From the NCBI RefSeq assembly GCF_007556595.1, contig NZ_VJNB01000001.1:124001-188000 (forward strand): a DNA stretch of 64,000 nt, written 5' to 3'. Position numbers and translations under genes: made by a program. The stretch comes from Tepidimonas alkaliphilus (GTDB lineage Bacteria; Pseudomonadota; Gammaproteobacteria; Burkholderiales; Burkholderiaceae_C). Below are positions 31,153-40,222 of this stretch, in pieces. Below the pieces are notes generated by a model, which was given only the letters and a program-made list of their open reading frames with translations, ran no database searches and was not told where the DNA came from. Position 1 is the stretch's first letter; every line of letters starts with the position of its first letter.

Positions 31153-33501
31153 ATGAACGACGCCCTGGCCTGGCCGCAGGAGGGCGGCGACGCGCGCGCT
31201 GCCCCGGCCCTGTCTCCCGACCATCCACTGCTGCGCGGGCTCAACCCCGAGCAGCTGGCGGCCGTGACGTTGCCGCCGCGCCACGCGCTGGTGCTGGCCG
31301 GCGCCGGCTCGGGCAAGACGCGCGTGCTGACGACGCGCATCGCCTGGCTGCTGGCCACCGGGCAGGTCGGCCCCGGCGGCGTGCTGGCGGTGACCTTCAC
31401 CAACAAAGCCGCGCGCGAGATGCTGACGCGCCTGACCGCCATGCTGCCGCTGAACGTGCGCGGCATGTGGATCGGCACCTTCCACGGGCTGTGCCATCGG
31501 CTGCTGCGCGCGCACCACGCCTCGGCGGGTTTGCCGGCGACGTTTCAAATCCTGGATACGCAGGATCAGCTCAGCGCCGTCAAGCGACTGCTGAAGGCCG
31601 CCGGCGTGGACGAGGAACGGTTGGCGTCCAAAGAGCTGCAGGCGTTCATCAACCACGCCAAAGAAGACGGCTTGCGCCCGCATGATCTGGTGCCCCGCGA
31701 CCCGCACACGCGCCTGAAAATCGAGCTTTACCAGCGCTACGAGGAGCAATGCCAGCGCGAGGGCGTGGTGGACTTCGGCGAGCTGATGCTGCGCAGCTAC
31801 GAGCTGCTGCGCGACCACCGGCCCCTGCGCGAGCATTACCAGCGGCGCTTCCGCCACATCCTCATCGACGAGTTCCAGGACACCAACCGGCTGCAGTATG
31901 CGTGGCTGAAGCTGCTGGCCGGCGAGGTCGAGGACGGTCGCTTCTTGCCGTGCGGCAACGCGGTGATGGCCGTCGGCGACGACGACCAGAGCATCTACGC
32001 CTTCCGCGGCGCGCGCGTCGGCAACATGGCCGACTTCGTGCGCGAGTTCGGCATCGAGGCGCCGATCAAGCTGGAGCAGAACTACCGCAGCGTCGGCCAC
32101 GTGCTGCGGGCGGCCAACCACCTGATCGAGCACAACCGCCAGCGCCTCGGCAAGCGGCTGCGCACCGAGCGCGGCGACGGCGAACCCCTGCGCGTGGTGG
32201 AGCTGGCCAGCGACTTTGAGGAGGCGCAGTGGGTGGTGGAGGAGATCCGCCAGCTGCTGCGCGACGGCGTGCCGGCGCACGAGATCGCCGTGCTCTACCG
32301 CAGCAACGCGCAGAGCCGCGCGCTGGAGGGGGCGCTGTTCCAGGCCGGCGTGCCGTACCGCGTCTGGGGCGGGCTGCGCTTCTTCGAGCGCGCCGAGGTC
32401 AAGCACGCGCTGGCCTACCTGCGCCTGCTGGACAACCCGCGCGACGACACGAGCTTTTTGCGCGTCGTCAACTTTCCGCCGCGCGGCATTGGCGCGCGCA
32501 CGGTCGAGCAGCTGCAGCAGGCCGCGCGCGAGGCCGGCTGCGCGCTGGCCGATGCGGTGACGTTGGTGGGGGGCCGCGGCGGCGCGGCGCTGACCGCCTT
32601 TGTGGCCCAGCTGGACGTGATGCGCGAGCGCGGCGCGGGGCTGGCGCTCGCGGATCTCGTGCGCACGGTGCTGGACGACAGCGGGTTGCTGGCGCACTAC
32701 CGCGGCGAGCGCGACGGCGCTGAGCGCATCGAGAACCTGGAGGAGCTGGTCGCCGCCGCGCACGCCTTCGTGCAGCAAGAGGGCTTTGGCCGCGATGCGC
32801 CGGGCGCGGCGCCGGTTGCCGATGCCGACGGTGAGACCACCAGTCCGCTTGCGGCGTTCCTGACGCACGCGGCGCTGGAGTCCGGCGACCACCAGGCGCA
32901 GGCCGGGCAGGAGGCCGTGCAGCTGATGACCGTGCACGCCGCCAAGGGGCTGGAGTTCGATGCCGTCTTCATCACCGGGCTGGAGGAGGGGCTGTTTCCG
33001 CACGAGAACAGCCTGACCGCGCACGACGGCCTGGAGGAAGAGCGGCGGCTGATGTATGTGGCGATCACGCGCGCGCGCCAGCGCCTCTACCTGACGTGGG
33101 CGCAGACGCGCATGTTTCACGGCAGCACCCGCTACCACATCCCAAGCCGCTTCCTCGACGAGCTACCGGCCGATAGTCTGCAGTGGCTGAGCCCCCCGCG
33201 CGGGCGCGGCTGGGGTGCGCCGCAGCCAGCCTGGGGCCGCAGTGCGCTGGGGCAGGACGACGTCCGCCCAGCCGGTCTGGCCGGCCTGCCGCCGGCCGCC
33301 GCTGCGGCGCCGCAGGCGCCGGTCAGCGCCGCCGGCGCCGCGATCCGCACCGGCATGGCGGTGTTCCACCCCAAGTTCGGCGAAGGGCAGGTGCTGGCGG
33401 TGGAGGGTCGCGGCGCGGACGCGCGCGCGCACGTGCACTTCCGCCGCCACGGCCCCAAATGGTTGGCGCTGGCGGTGGCGCGGCTGACGCCGGTGGAGTG
33501 A
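31153..33501 (+). CDS. UvrD/Rep family ATP-dependent DNA helicase
   Basis: 3'-5' superfamily 1A DNA helicase for repair and replication-fork maintenance. 782 residues from ATG 31153 (MNDALAWPQE), preferred over ATG 31144 because a -10-like TACAAT overlaps the latter. Motifs: Walker A AGAGSGKTRVL, motif Ia TFTNKAAREM, motif II LIDEFQDTN, motif III GDDDQSIYAFRGA, QNYRS, TVHAAKGLEF and VAITRARQRLYL. The C-terminal VFHPKFGEGQV segment resembles the Tudor-like tail of UvrD/PcrA proteins. UvrD versus Rep is not settled; the tail favours UvrD. Confidence 0.94.
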   Translation: MNDALAWPQEGGDARAAPALSPDHPLLRGLNPEQLAAVTLPPRHALVLAGAGSGKTRVLTTRIAWLLATGQVGPGGVLAVTFTNKAAREMLTRLTAMLPLNVRGMWIGTFHGLCHRLLRAHHASAGLPATFQILDTQDQLSAVKRLLKAAGVDEERLASKELQAFINHAKEDGLRPHDLVPRDPHTRLKIELYQRYEEQCQREGVVDFGELMLRSYELLRDHRPLREHYQRRFRHILIDEFQDTNRLQYAWLKLLAGEVEDGRFLPCGNAVMAVGDDDQSIYAFRGARVGNMADFVREFGIEAPIKLEQNYRSVGHVLRAANHLIEHNRQRLGKRLRTERGDGEPLRVVELASDFEEAQWVVEEIRQLLRDGVPAHEIAVLYRSNAQSRALEGALFQAGVPYRVWGGLRFFERAEVKHALAYLRLLDNPRDDTSFLRVVNFPPRGIGARTVEQLQQAAREAGCALADAVTLVGGRGGAALTAFVAQLDVMRERGAGLALADLVRTVLDDSGLLAHYRGERDGAERIENLEELVAAAHAFVQQEGFGRDAPGAAPVADADGETTSPLAAFLTHAALESGDHQAQAGQEAVQLMTVHAAKGLEFDAVFITGLEEGLFPHENSLTAHDGLEEERRLMYVAITRARQRLYLTWAQTRMFHGSTRYHIPSRFLDELPADSLQWLSPPRGRGWGAPQPAWGRSALGQDDVRPAGLAGLPPAAAAAPQAPVSAAGAAIRTGMAVFHPKFGEGQVLAVEGRGADARAHVHFRRHGPKWLALAVARLTPVE

Positions 33502-33527
33502 TGGCGCGGGTGGCGTGAAACCGTCGC

Positions 33528-34304
33528 CTACGCCACCGGCGTGCCGTCGTCGTGGACGAAGCTGTCGCGGAAGGTGTAATACAGCGACGTGAAGAACGCT
33601 GCGCTCAGCAGCGAGGCCACCGGAAACATCAGCGCCTGGATCAGCGTGGCGCCGCCCACGATGCTGCTGAGCAGCACCAGCAGCAGCGCCACGGCGAAGA
33701 ACACCGCCGCCCAGCCGAGGATGAACACCGCCAGCGCCGCCTTGTTGGCCCAGCAGGCCACGAAGCTGAAGAACAGCGCCTTGACCGGGTGCACGCCATG
33801 CCAGTGCACCAGCGCCGGCGCGTGCCAGAACAGCAGCCCGAGCGGCAGGTAGAGCACCGCCTGCCATGCCAGGTTGCGCAGCAGCACCGGGTCATCAAGC
33901 CGCGGGCGGCCGTCCTCGCCTGGCGTCAGGCCCTCGGCGCCGCCGCCAGCCAACAGCGTGGCCAGCGCGATCACCAGCAGCGAGCCGACCGCATACAGGC
34001 CGCCCAGCAGCAGCATCGCGCGCGCGCGCTCGCGCCCGGCTTGAAACGCGCTGGCCAGCACGGTGGGCATCGGAAAGCGTCCGCGCTCGGCCTGCTGCGT
34101 GGCGGCCATGATGCCAAGGGTGGCCGCCGGCAGCAGCGCCAGCGCCAGCGGCGCGCCCAGCAACGGAATCATGGCCAGCACGCTGACCAGCAAGATGAAC
34201 ATGAAAAACAGCCCGGCCATCGCCAGCGGCTGGCGTGCAAACGTGCGCAGCCCCTGCCGCACCCACAGCCAGCCGGTGCGCGCCGGCACGCGTTGCAGCC
34301 TCAT
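33528..34304 (-). CDS. BPSS1780 family membrane protein
   Basis: 258-residue inner-membrane protein with about six hydrophobic helices; the N-terminal RLQRVPARTGWLWVRQGLRTFARQPLAMAGLFF and the motif WHGVHPVKALFFSFVACWANKAA identify it as the BPSS1780 family of Burkholderiales, whose function is unknown. The ATG at 34304 overlaps the thrB stop (ATGA), so it is probably co-translated with homoserine kinase, although no metabolic link is evident. Convergent with the UvrD-type helicase, 26 bases apart. Confidence 0.85.
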   Translation of the reverse strand: MRLQRVPARTGWLWVRQGLRTFARQPLAMAGLFFMFILLVSVLAMIPLLGAPLALALLPAATLGIMAATQQAERGRFPMPTVLASAFQAGRERARAMLLLGGLYAVGSLLVIALATLLAGGGAEGLTPGEDGRPRLDDPVLLRNLAWQAVLYLPLGLLFWHAPALVHWHGVHPVKALFFSFVACWANKAALAVFILGWAAVFFAVALLLVLLSSIVGGATLIQALMFPVASLLSAAFFTSLYYTFRDSFVHDDGTPVA

Positions 34305-35260
34305 GCGCCGGCCTCCGCGCGGCGCGCGCGCAGCACGCGCTCGAAGTGCGTCGGGTCGTGCGGCTTGAGCACGCTGGCCGGCCGCGGCAGATACCAGTCC
34401 CACAGCCGCGAGATCCAGAAGCGCAGCGCCCCGGCGCGGCGCAGCGCCGGCAGCAGCGCGCGCTCCTCCGCCGTAAGGGGGCGTACCGCTTCGTAGGCTT
34501 GCAGCAGCGCCTGCGTGCGCGCCGCGTCGGCGGCGCCGCTGGCCAGGTCGATGCACCAGTCGTTGAGCGTGACCGACAGGTCGAACAGCCAGGTGTCGCA
34601 GCCGGCGAAGTAGAAGTCGAACACGCCGCTCAAGCGCCCGTCGTCGAACATGACGTTGTCGCGGAACAGGTCGGCGTGCACCGGCCCGCGCGGCAGGCGC
34701 CGGTAGGCGTCGCTGGCAGCCACGGCGTTCTGGTAGGCAAGCTCGTCCTGCAGCAGCGCGGCCTGCTGCGGCTGCAGGTGCGGCAGCACCACCGGCACGG
34801 TCTCGTTCCACCACGCCAGCCCGCGCAGGTTGGGCTGCTGGCGCGGGTAATCCTGCGCCGCCAGATGCATGCGCGCCAGCATCGCGCCGACCTGCGCGCA
34901 GTGCGCCGGGCCTGGGTCGAGCACGCTGGCGCCGCGCAGCCGATTGACCACCGCGGCCGGCTTGCCGCGCACGGTGTGCAGGATCTGGCCGCTGGCGTCG
35001 GCCTGCGGATCCGGCACCGGGATGCCCTTGCCGGCCAGGTGCTTCATCAGGTGCAGGTAAAACGGCAGCTGCGCGTGCGTGAGGCGCTCAAACAAGGTCA
35101 ACACCCACTCCAGGCGCTGGCCATCGCGTTCGGTGCTGACGAAATAGTTGGTGTTCTCGATGCCGCCGGCGCAACCGACCATGTCCGTCAGCCGGCCCAG
35201 ACCCAGCTGCTGCATCAACGTGGCCGCTTCCTCGCGGCTGACCTCCGTGAAGACCGCCAT
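34301..35260 (-). CDS. thrB: Homoserine kinase, ThrB type II (APH fold)
   Basis: Phosphorylates homoserine in threonine synthesis. 319 residues of the aminoglycoside-phosphotransferase-like class, not the GHMP class of E. coli ThrB: GGIENTNYFVSTE near the N-terminus, the catalytic loop GPVHADLFRDNVMF and the metal-binding FDFYFAGCDTWLFDL. ATG at 35260 (MAVFTEVS) is the family start. It lies 4 bases after the DUF2782 gene. Confidence 0.94.
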   Translation of the reverse strand: MAVFTEVSREEAATLMQQLGLGRLTDMVGCAGGIENTNYFVSTERDGQRLEWVLTLFERLTHAQLPFYLHLMKHLAGKGIPVPDPQADASGQILHTVRGKPAAVVNRLRGASVLDPGPAHCAQVGAMLARMHLAAQDYPRQQPNLRGLAWWNETVPVVLPHLQPQQAALLQDELAYQNAVAASDAYRRLPRGPVHADLFRDNVMFDDGRLSGVFDFYFAGCDTWLFDLSVTLNDWCIDLASGAADAARTQALLQAYEAVRPLTAEERALLPALRRAGALRFWISRLWDWYLPRPASVLKPHDPTHFERVLRARRAEAGA

Positions 35261-35264
35261 GGCC

Positions 35265-35591
35265 TCAGAACGCCAGCACGCGCCACTGGCGCTGACCGGC
35301 GCCGCTGCGCCGGTCATCCTGAGCTGGGTCGATCGGACGCACCTCGTAGCCCGGCACCGCCGAGCGCGTCTGCACCTCGATGCTGCGGGTGCGTCCGCCG
35401 ATGCGCAACTCTTCGATGCGGCTGTATCCGTCGGCGTGGATCAGACGCTCGACTTTTGGCTCAGGTCCACCCGATGGGGGGGTGCGCACGCCCGATTCCC
35501 CCGCGGGCTGCGCGCAAGCCCAGCCGCAAACTGCGAAGATGATGATCATCAGCCAAGCGCGGCGTTGGGCGGGGTGAGCTCGGTATGGCAT
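35265..35591 (-). CDS. DUF2782 family small exported protein
   Basis: 108 residues from ATG 35591. A hydrophobic segment with AWLMIIIFAVCGWACAQ looks like a signal peptide, so a start at the internal ATG 35549 is also possible; the former is favoured by a TACAAT hexamer eight bases before it. The C-terminal half has the DUF2782 pattern VERLIHADGYSRIEELRIGG followed by RSIEVQTRSAVPGYEV. Function unknown; the family is usually found beside thrB and polA, as here. Confidence 0.8.
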   Translation of the reverse strand: MPYRAHPAQRRAWLMIIIFAVCGWACAQPAGESGVRTPPSGGPEPKVERLIHADGYSRIEELRIGGRTRSIEVQTRSAVPGYEVRPIDPAQDDRRSGAGQRQWRVLAF

Positions 35592-35599
35592 ACCCCTGC

Positions 35600-35605
35600 A
35601 TTGTA
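35600..35605 (-). promoter_or_regulatory. Candidate -10 element (TACAAT) 8 bp before the DUF2782 gene
   Basis: On the minus strand TACAAT is followed by GCAGGGGT and ATG 35591. It faces the polA element 26 bp away, so one short region serves both directions. Confidence 0.4.
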
Positions 35606-35630
35606 GGCAATGTCGCCGCAAAGCTGCGGA

Positions 35631-35636
35631 TACGAT
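35631..35636 (+). promoter_or_regulatory. Candidate -10 element (TACGAT) 7 bp before polA
   Basis: TACGAT is followed by AGCGGCA and the polA ATG (35644). No Shine-Dalgarno sequence and no clear -35 box. Confidence 0.4.
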
Positions 35637-35643
35637 AGCGGCA

Positions 35644-38394
35644 ATGGACGAAGCCCACGATGATGCCCCGCTGCTGGTGCTGGTGGACGGCTCCAGCTAC
35701 CTCTATCGCGCCTACCATGCGATGCCGGATCTGCGCGCGGTGCCGGGCGACCCGGCGAGCCCGCCCACCGGCGCCATCCGCGGCATGCTCAACATGCTGC
35801 AGGCGCTGGCCAAGACCCATCCGACCGAGCACCTGGCGGTGGTGTTCGACGCGCCGGGGCCGACGTTTCGCGAGGCGCTCTACCCGGACTACAAGGCGCA
35901 CCGCGCGCCAATGCCGGACGACCTGCGCGCGCAGATCGAGCCGATCCTGGAGGTGATCGGGCTGCAGGGCTGGCCGGTGCTGCGCGTGCCGGGGGTGGAG
36001 GCCGACGACGTCATCGGCACGCTGGCGCGGCTGGCCGCGCAGCAGGGCTGGCGCGTCGTCATTTCCAGCGGCGACAAGGACCTGAGCCAGCTGGTCGATG
36101 AGCGCATCACCATCGTGGACACGATGAGCGGCAAAGTGCGCGACGCCGCCGGGGTGGAGGCGGAGTTCGGCGTGCCGCCGCGGCTGATGCTGGATTTCCA
36201 GACGCTGGTCGGCGACGCGGTGGACAACGTGCCGGGCGTGGACAAGGTCGGCCCGAAGACGGCGGCCAAGTGGCTGCAGGCCTATGGATCGCTGGACGGC
36301 ATCGTGGCGCACGCGCACGAGATCAAGGGCGCCGCCGGCGAGCACCTGCGCCGGGCGCTGGACTGGCTGCCGAAGGGCCGCGAGCTGCTGCGCATCCGCA
36401 CCGACTGCGACCTGGCCGCGCACGTGCCGGGGTGGCCGAGCCTGGAGGCGCTGCGCCGCCGCCCGGCCGACACGGCGGGCTTGCGCGCGTTCTACGAGCG
36501 CTACGGCTTTCGCAGCCTGGCGCGCGCGCTGGACGAGGAGGCTGGCGCGCCGGATGCCCCGGCGCAGGCGGCGCTGCCGATGCAGGCGGCGCCGCTGCGC
36601 TGCACGGTGGTGCAGGACCGCGCCACGCTGCAGGCGTGGGTCGAGCGCCTGCGCGCGGCGCCGCTGGCGGCGCTGGACGCCGAGACCACCTCGCTGGACG
36701 AACTGCAGGCGCGGCTGGTCGGGCTGTCGCTGGCGGTGGCGCCGGGCGAGGCGGCCTACATCCCGCTGGCGCACGAAGGGCCGGATCGCCCCGCGCAGCT
36801 GCCGCTGGAGGAGGTGCTGCAGGCGCTGCGGCCGTGGCTGGAGGACGCCGCCGCGCCCAAGCTCGGCCAGCACGTCAAGTATGACCTGCACGTGCTGGCC
36901 AACCATGGGATTGCCGTGCGTGGTTACGTCCACGACACCCTGCTGCAGAGCTACGTGCTGGAGGCGCACAAGCCGCACAACCTCGACAGCCTGGCCGAGC
37001 GGCACCTGGGCCGCAAGGGCCTGACCTACGAGCAGGTCTGCGGCAAGGGGGCGCAGCAGATCCCCTTCGCGCAGGTGCCGCTGGAGCGCGCCGCCGCCTA
37101 CGCCTGCGAGGACGCCGAGATGTGCCTGGCGGTGCACGGCGTGCTGTGGCCGCGCCTGCAGGCCGAGCCGGCGCTGCAGCGCATCTACCGGCTGGAGATG
37201 GACGTCACGCACGTGCTGCTGCGCATGGAGCGCCACGGCGTGCTGATCGACGCCGCGGAGCTGCGCCGCCAGAGCGAGGAGCTGGGACGGCGCATCGCCG
37301 AGCTGGAGGCCGAGGCGCACGCGCTGGCAGGGCAGCCGTTCAACCTCGGCTCGCCGAAGCAGATCGCCGAGGTCTTCTACGGCAGGCTCGGCCTGCCGGT
37401 GCTGAAGAAGACCGCCACCGGCGCGCCCAGTACCGACGAGGAGGTGCTGGAAAAGCTCGCCGAGGACTATCCGCTGCCGGCCAAGGTGCTGCAGCACCGC
37501 AGCCTGGCCAAGCTCAAGAGCACCTACACCGACAAGCTGCCGGCCATGGTCAACCCCGCTACCGGGCGCGTGCACACGCACTACGCGCAGGCGGTGGCCG
37601 TCACCGGGCGGCTGGCCAGCAACGAGCCGAACCTGCAGAACATCCCGATCCGCACGCCGGAGGGGCGGCGCATCCGGCGCGCCTTCATCGCCCCGCCGGG
37701 CTGGCGGATCGCCAGCGCCGACTACTCGCAGATCGAGCTGCGCATCATGGCGCACCTGAGCGAAGACGCCGCGCTGCTGAAGGCGTTCGCCGAGGGGCAG
37801 GACGTGCACCGCGCCACCGCGGCCGAGGTGTTCGGCCTGCCGCCCGAGGCTGTCAGCCCCGAGCAGCGCCGCTACGCCAAGACGATCAACTTCGGCCTGA
37901 TCTACGGTATGAGCGCCTACGGGCTGGCCAAAGCGCTGGGCATCGACGCCACCGCGGCGAAGAACTACATCGAGCGCTACTTCGAGCGCTTTGCCGGCGT
38001 GCGCGCCTACATGGAGCGCACCCGCGCCCAGGCCAAGGCGCGCGGCTGGGTGGAGACGGTGTTCGGCCGGCGCCTGTTCCTGCCGGAGATCAACTCGCCC
38101 AACGGGCCGCGCCGCAGCGCCGCCGAGCGCGCCGCGATCAACGCGCCGATGCAGGGCACCGCCGCCGACCTGATCAAGATGAGCATGGTGGCGGTGCAGC
38201 GCGCGCTGGACGAGGCGGGCCTGCGCACCCGCATGATCCTGCAGGTGCACGACGAGCTGGTGTTCGAGGTGCCCGAGGACGAGCTGGAATGGGTGCGGCG
38301 CGAGGTGCCGCGCCTGATGGCCGGCGTGGCCACGCTGCGCGTGCCGCTGGTGGCCGAAGTCGGCATCGGGCCCAACTGGGAGCAGGCGCACTGA
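35644..38394 (+). CDS. polA: DNA polymerase I
   Basis: Repair polymerase that also removes RNA primers. 916 residues with all three activities: an N-terminal 5'-3' exonuclease (VDGSSYLYRAYHA, GDKDLSQLV, GVDKVGPKTAAKWL), a 3'-5' proofreading domain with Asp345 and Glu347 in LDAETTSLDE, and a family A polymerase domain with motif A DYSQIELRIM (Asp693), motif B RRYAKTINFGLIYGMSAYG and motif C VHDELVFE (His869-Asp870-Glu871). Divergent from DUF2782-thrB. Confidence 0.98.
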   Translation: MDEAHDDAPLLVLVDGSSYLYRAYHAMPDLRAVPGDPASPPTGAIRGMLNMLQALAKTHPTEHLAVVFDAPGPTFREALYPDYKAHRAPMPDDLRAQIEPILEVIGLQGWPVLRVPGVEADDVIGTLARLAAQQGWRVVISSGDKDLSQLVDERITIVDTMSGKVRDAAGVEAEFGVPPRLMLDFQTLVGDAVDNVPGVDKVGPKTAAKWLQAYGSLDGIVAHAHEIKGAAGEHLRRALDWLPKGRELLRIRTDCDLAAHVPGWPSLEALRRRPADTAGLRAFYERYGFRSLARALDEEAGAPDAPAQAALPMQAAPLRCTVVQDRATLQAWVERLRAAPLAALDAETTSLDELQARLVGLSLAVAPGEAAYIPLAHEGPDRPAQLPLEEVLQALRPWLEDAAAPKLGQHVKYDLHVLANHGIAVRGYVHDTLLQSYVLEAHKPHNLDSLAERHLGRKGLTYEQVCGKGAQQIPFAQVPLERAAAYACEDAEMCLAVHGVLWPRLQAEPALQRIYRLEMDVTHVLLRMERHGVLIDAAELRRQSEELGRRIAELEAEAHALAGQPFNLGSPKQIAEVFYGRLGLPVLKKTATGAPSTDEEVLEKLAEDYPLPAKVLQHRSLAKLKSTYTDKLPAMVNPATGRVHTHYAQAVAVTGRLASNEPNLQNIPIRTPEGRRIRRAFIAPPGWRIASADYSQIELRIMAHLSEDAALLKAFAEGQDVHRATAAEVFGLPPEAVSPEQRRYAKTINFGLIYGMSAYGLAKALGIDATAAKNYIERYFERFAGVRAYMERTRAQAKARGWVETVFGRRLFLPEINSPNGPRRSAAERAAINAPMQGTAADLIKMSMVAVQRALDEAGLRTRMILQVHDELVFEVPEDELEWVRREVPRLMAGVATLRVPLVAEVGIGPNWEQAH

Positions 38395-38447
38395 GGCGAG
38401 CCGGACTCAAGCGTCGGTTGCGCGCAGGCTAGCGCTCGCCTCCAGAC

Positions 38448-38476
38448 TTGACAGTCTAAGGCTTAACCCAGACGAT
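38448..38476 (+). promoter_or_regulatory. Candidate sigma-70 promoter of the EAL gene
   Basis: A consensus TTGACA (38448-38453) with a 17-bp spacer and GACGAT (38471-38476). A start near 38484 leaves a leader of about 24 nt before ATG 38508. The best -35 box seen in the window. Confidence 0.5.
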
Positions 38477-38507
38477 TCGGCCCAGTCCACGGGTTCAACT
38501 CGACAGC

Positions 38508-39311
38508 ATGCCCCCTGCTCAAACGCGTCCTTACCTTGAACGCTTTTTTGACGGCGAGCTGGATCGATTGGGCGGCTGCATCCGTTGCCGCGGCGCGCAG
38601 GCGTGGCACGGCGCGCTGCGCATGGCGTTTCAGCCGATTGTCGATGTGGGCGAACGTTCGGTGTTCGCCTACGAAGCGCTGGTGCGAGGGCCCGAGGGCG
38701 AGCCTGCGGGCGCGGTGCTGGCCACGGTCGCAGACCATCAGCTTTACGCTTTCGATCAGACCTGCCGCGTGCTGGCGATCGCTACCGCGCAACGGTTGGG
38801 CCTGACGACGCGGCTGTCGATCAATTTTTTGCCCAACGCGGTTTATGAGCCCGCCACCTGCATCCGGCTCACGCTGGCGGCGGCGCACAAGGTTGGTTTT
38901 GATCCGCAGCGGCTGGTGTTCGAAATGACGGAGGCGGAAAAGATCCGCGACCCGCAGCACGCGCTGTCCATCGTGCGCGATTACCAAAGCCGCGGCTTTT
39001 TGACCGCCATCGACGACTTTGGCGCCGGCTACTCGGGGTTGAACCTGCTGGCGGAGTTTCAGCCGCAGCTGGTCAAGTTGGACATGGCGCTGGTGCGCGA
39101 CATCGACCGCCACCGCGCGCGCCAGGCCATCGTCGGCGGGGTGCTGGGCGCCTGCGCCGCGCTGGGCGTGCGCGTCATCGCCGAAGGGGTGGAGACGCGC
39201 GCCGAGTACGACCAGCTGCGCGCGATGGGCGTGACGCTGTTCCAGGGCTACCTGGTCGCGCGTCCGGCGCTGGAGGCGCTGCCGCAGCCCGACTGGCGCG
39301 CGCTCGACTGA
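38508..39311 (+). CDS. Stand-alone EAL-domain cyclic-di-GMP phosphodiesterase
   Basis: 267 residues consisting of an EAL domain with a short Cys-containing N-terminus (CIRC at 24-27). Catalytic features look intact: E56-A57-L58, the SINFLPNAV Asn, FEMTEAEKI Glu, AIDDFGAGYSG, VKLD Lys, AEGVET and FQGYLVARP. It should hydrolyse c-di-GMP to pGpG. No sensory domain is fused, so control would come from expression or partners. Monocistronic behind polA with its own promoter, convergent with the sulfurtransferase (10 bases apart). Confidence 0.92.
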   Translation: MPPAQTRPYLERFFDGELDRLGGCIRCRGAQAWHGALRMAFQPIVDVGERSVFAYEALVRGPEGEPAGAVLATVADHQLYAFDQTCRVLAIATAQRLGLTTRLSINFLPNAVYEPATCIRLTLAAAHKVGFDPQRLVFEMTEAEKIRDPQHALSIVRDYQSRGFLTAIDDFGAGYSGLNLLAEFQPQLVKLDMALVRDIDRHRARQAIVGGVLGACAALGVRVIAEGVETRAEYDQLRAMGVTLFQGYLVARPALEALPQPDWRALD

Positions 39312-39321
39312 ATCGCCGTCG

Positions 39322-40221
39322 CTACACCGAGCGCGCGCACGGCAGCCCCGGCGTGGTGCACCACTCGCTCCAGCCGCCGGCCATCAGCGCCGGCGCCGGC
39401 AAGCCCGCAAGAAGCAACGCCACCACGTGTGGCACGGCGCTGACGCCGCTGCCGCAATGGACGATGACCCGGGCCGGATCGCGGCCGGCCAGCAGCCGCT
39501 GCCACTCGGCGCGCAGCGCGTCGGCTGGCTTGTAGCGGCCGTCGGCGCCGAAGTTGTCGGTGAACGGGCGGTTCAGCGCCCCGGGGATGTGTCCGGCCAC
39601 CGGGTCGAGCGGCTCGGTTTCGCCGCGATAGCGCACCGCCGCGCGCGCATCCACCAGCGTGATGCCCGGTTGGCCCAGTCGCGCGGCCACTTCGGCCACT
39701 GTCACCAGCGCCACCCGCGGCGCGGCCAAGGTCAAATCGCCAACCGGTCGTGGCGGCGCCGGCCCAGGCCCGGTGGCGACGGCGCCGCCTGCGGCCAGCC
39801 AGGCCGGCCAGCCCCCGTCCAGCAGCCGCACGTCGCGCAGCCCGCACCAGCGCGCCAGCCACCACAGCCGCCCGGCGATCATGCCGCCCTGGCGGTCGTA
39901 GGCCACCAGGGTATCCCCCTGGCGCATACCCCAGGCGCGCAGACGCTGCAAGAATGCCTCGCGTGTCGGCAGCGGATGGCGTCCGCCGCTGGCGCAAGGC
40001 TCAGCCGGGCCCGCGCTTAAATCGTCGTCCAAATGAGCGTAATGGGCGCCGGGGATGTGCCCTTCAGCATACTGCCACCCGCCCGCAGCCGGGTCGGTCA
40101 GCTCAAAGCTGCAATCCACCACGCACAAGGCCTCTTGCGCCTCGAGCCGCTGGCGCAGCGTGGGCGCGTCGATCAGCGGGTGGATATCGTCGTTGACGGA
40201 CGAGGCGGGCAAGGCGGTCAT
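39322..40221 (-). CDS. Sulfurtransferase with two rhodanese domains (SseA-like)
   Basis: Transfers sulfur from thiosulfate or 3-mercaptopyruvate to an acceptor. 299 residues with an inactive N-terminal rhodanese repeat and a C-terminal catalytic repeat; the active-site loop is CGSGVSA (Cys256), closer to mercaptopyruvate sulfurtransferase (CGSGVTA) than to thiosulfate sulfurtransferase (CRKGVT). ATG 40221 lies one base after the transporter stop; ATG 40230, overlapping that gene, is also possible. Last gene of a minus-strand run with an EamA transporter and a Rieske oxygenase. Confidence 0.9.
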   Translation of the reverse strand: MTALPASSVNDDIHPLIDAPTLRQRLEAQEALCVVDCSFELTDPAAGGWQYAEGHIPGAHYAHLDDDLSAGPAEPCASGGRHPLPTREAFLQRLRAWGMRQGDTLVAYDRQGGMIAGRLWWLARWCGLRDVRLLDGGWPAWLAAGGAVATGPGPAPPRPVGDLTLAAPRVALVTVAEVAARLGQPGITLVDARAAVRYRGETEPLDPVAGHIPGALNRPFTDNFGADGRYKPADALRAEWQRLLAGRDPARVIVHCGSGVSAVPHVVALLLAGLPAPALMAGGWSEWCTTPGLPCARSV

Positions 40222-40222
40222 G

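Noticed and set aside
29289-31478. Open frame of over 700 codons on the minus strand opposite the motA/motB-like genes
   Set aside because: Shadow frame; the plus-strand pair has clear motifs and gene spacing.
35461-38391. Open frame of nearly 1000 codons on the minus strand opposite polA
   Set aside because: Mirror frame of polA with no recognisable domain; long antisense frames are expected at this GC content.
38393-38442. 8-bp inverted repeat GAGGCGAG/CTCGCCTC around the end of polA, considered as a terminator
   Set aside because: The loop is 34 nt and there is no T-run; too weak to call.
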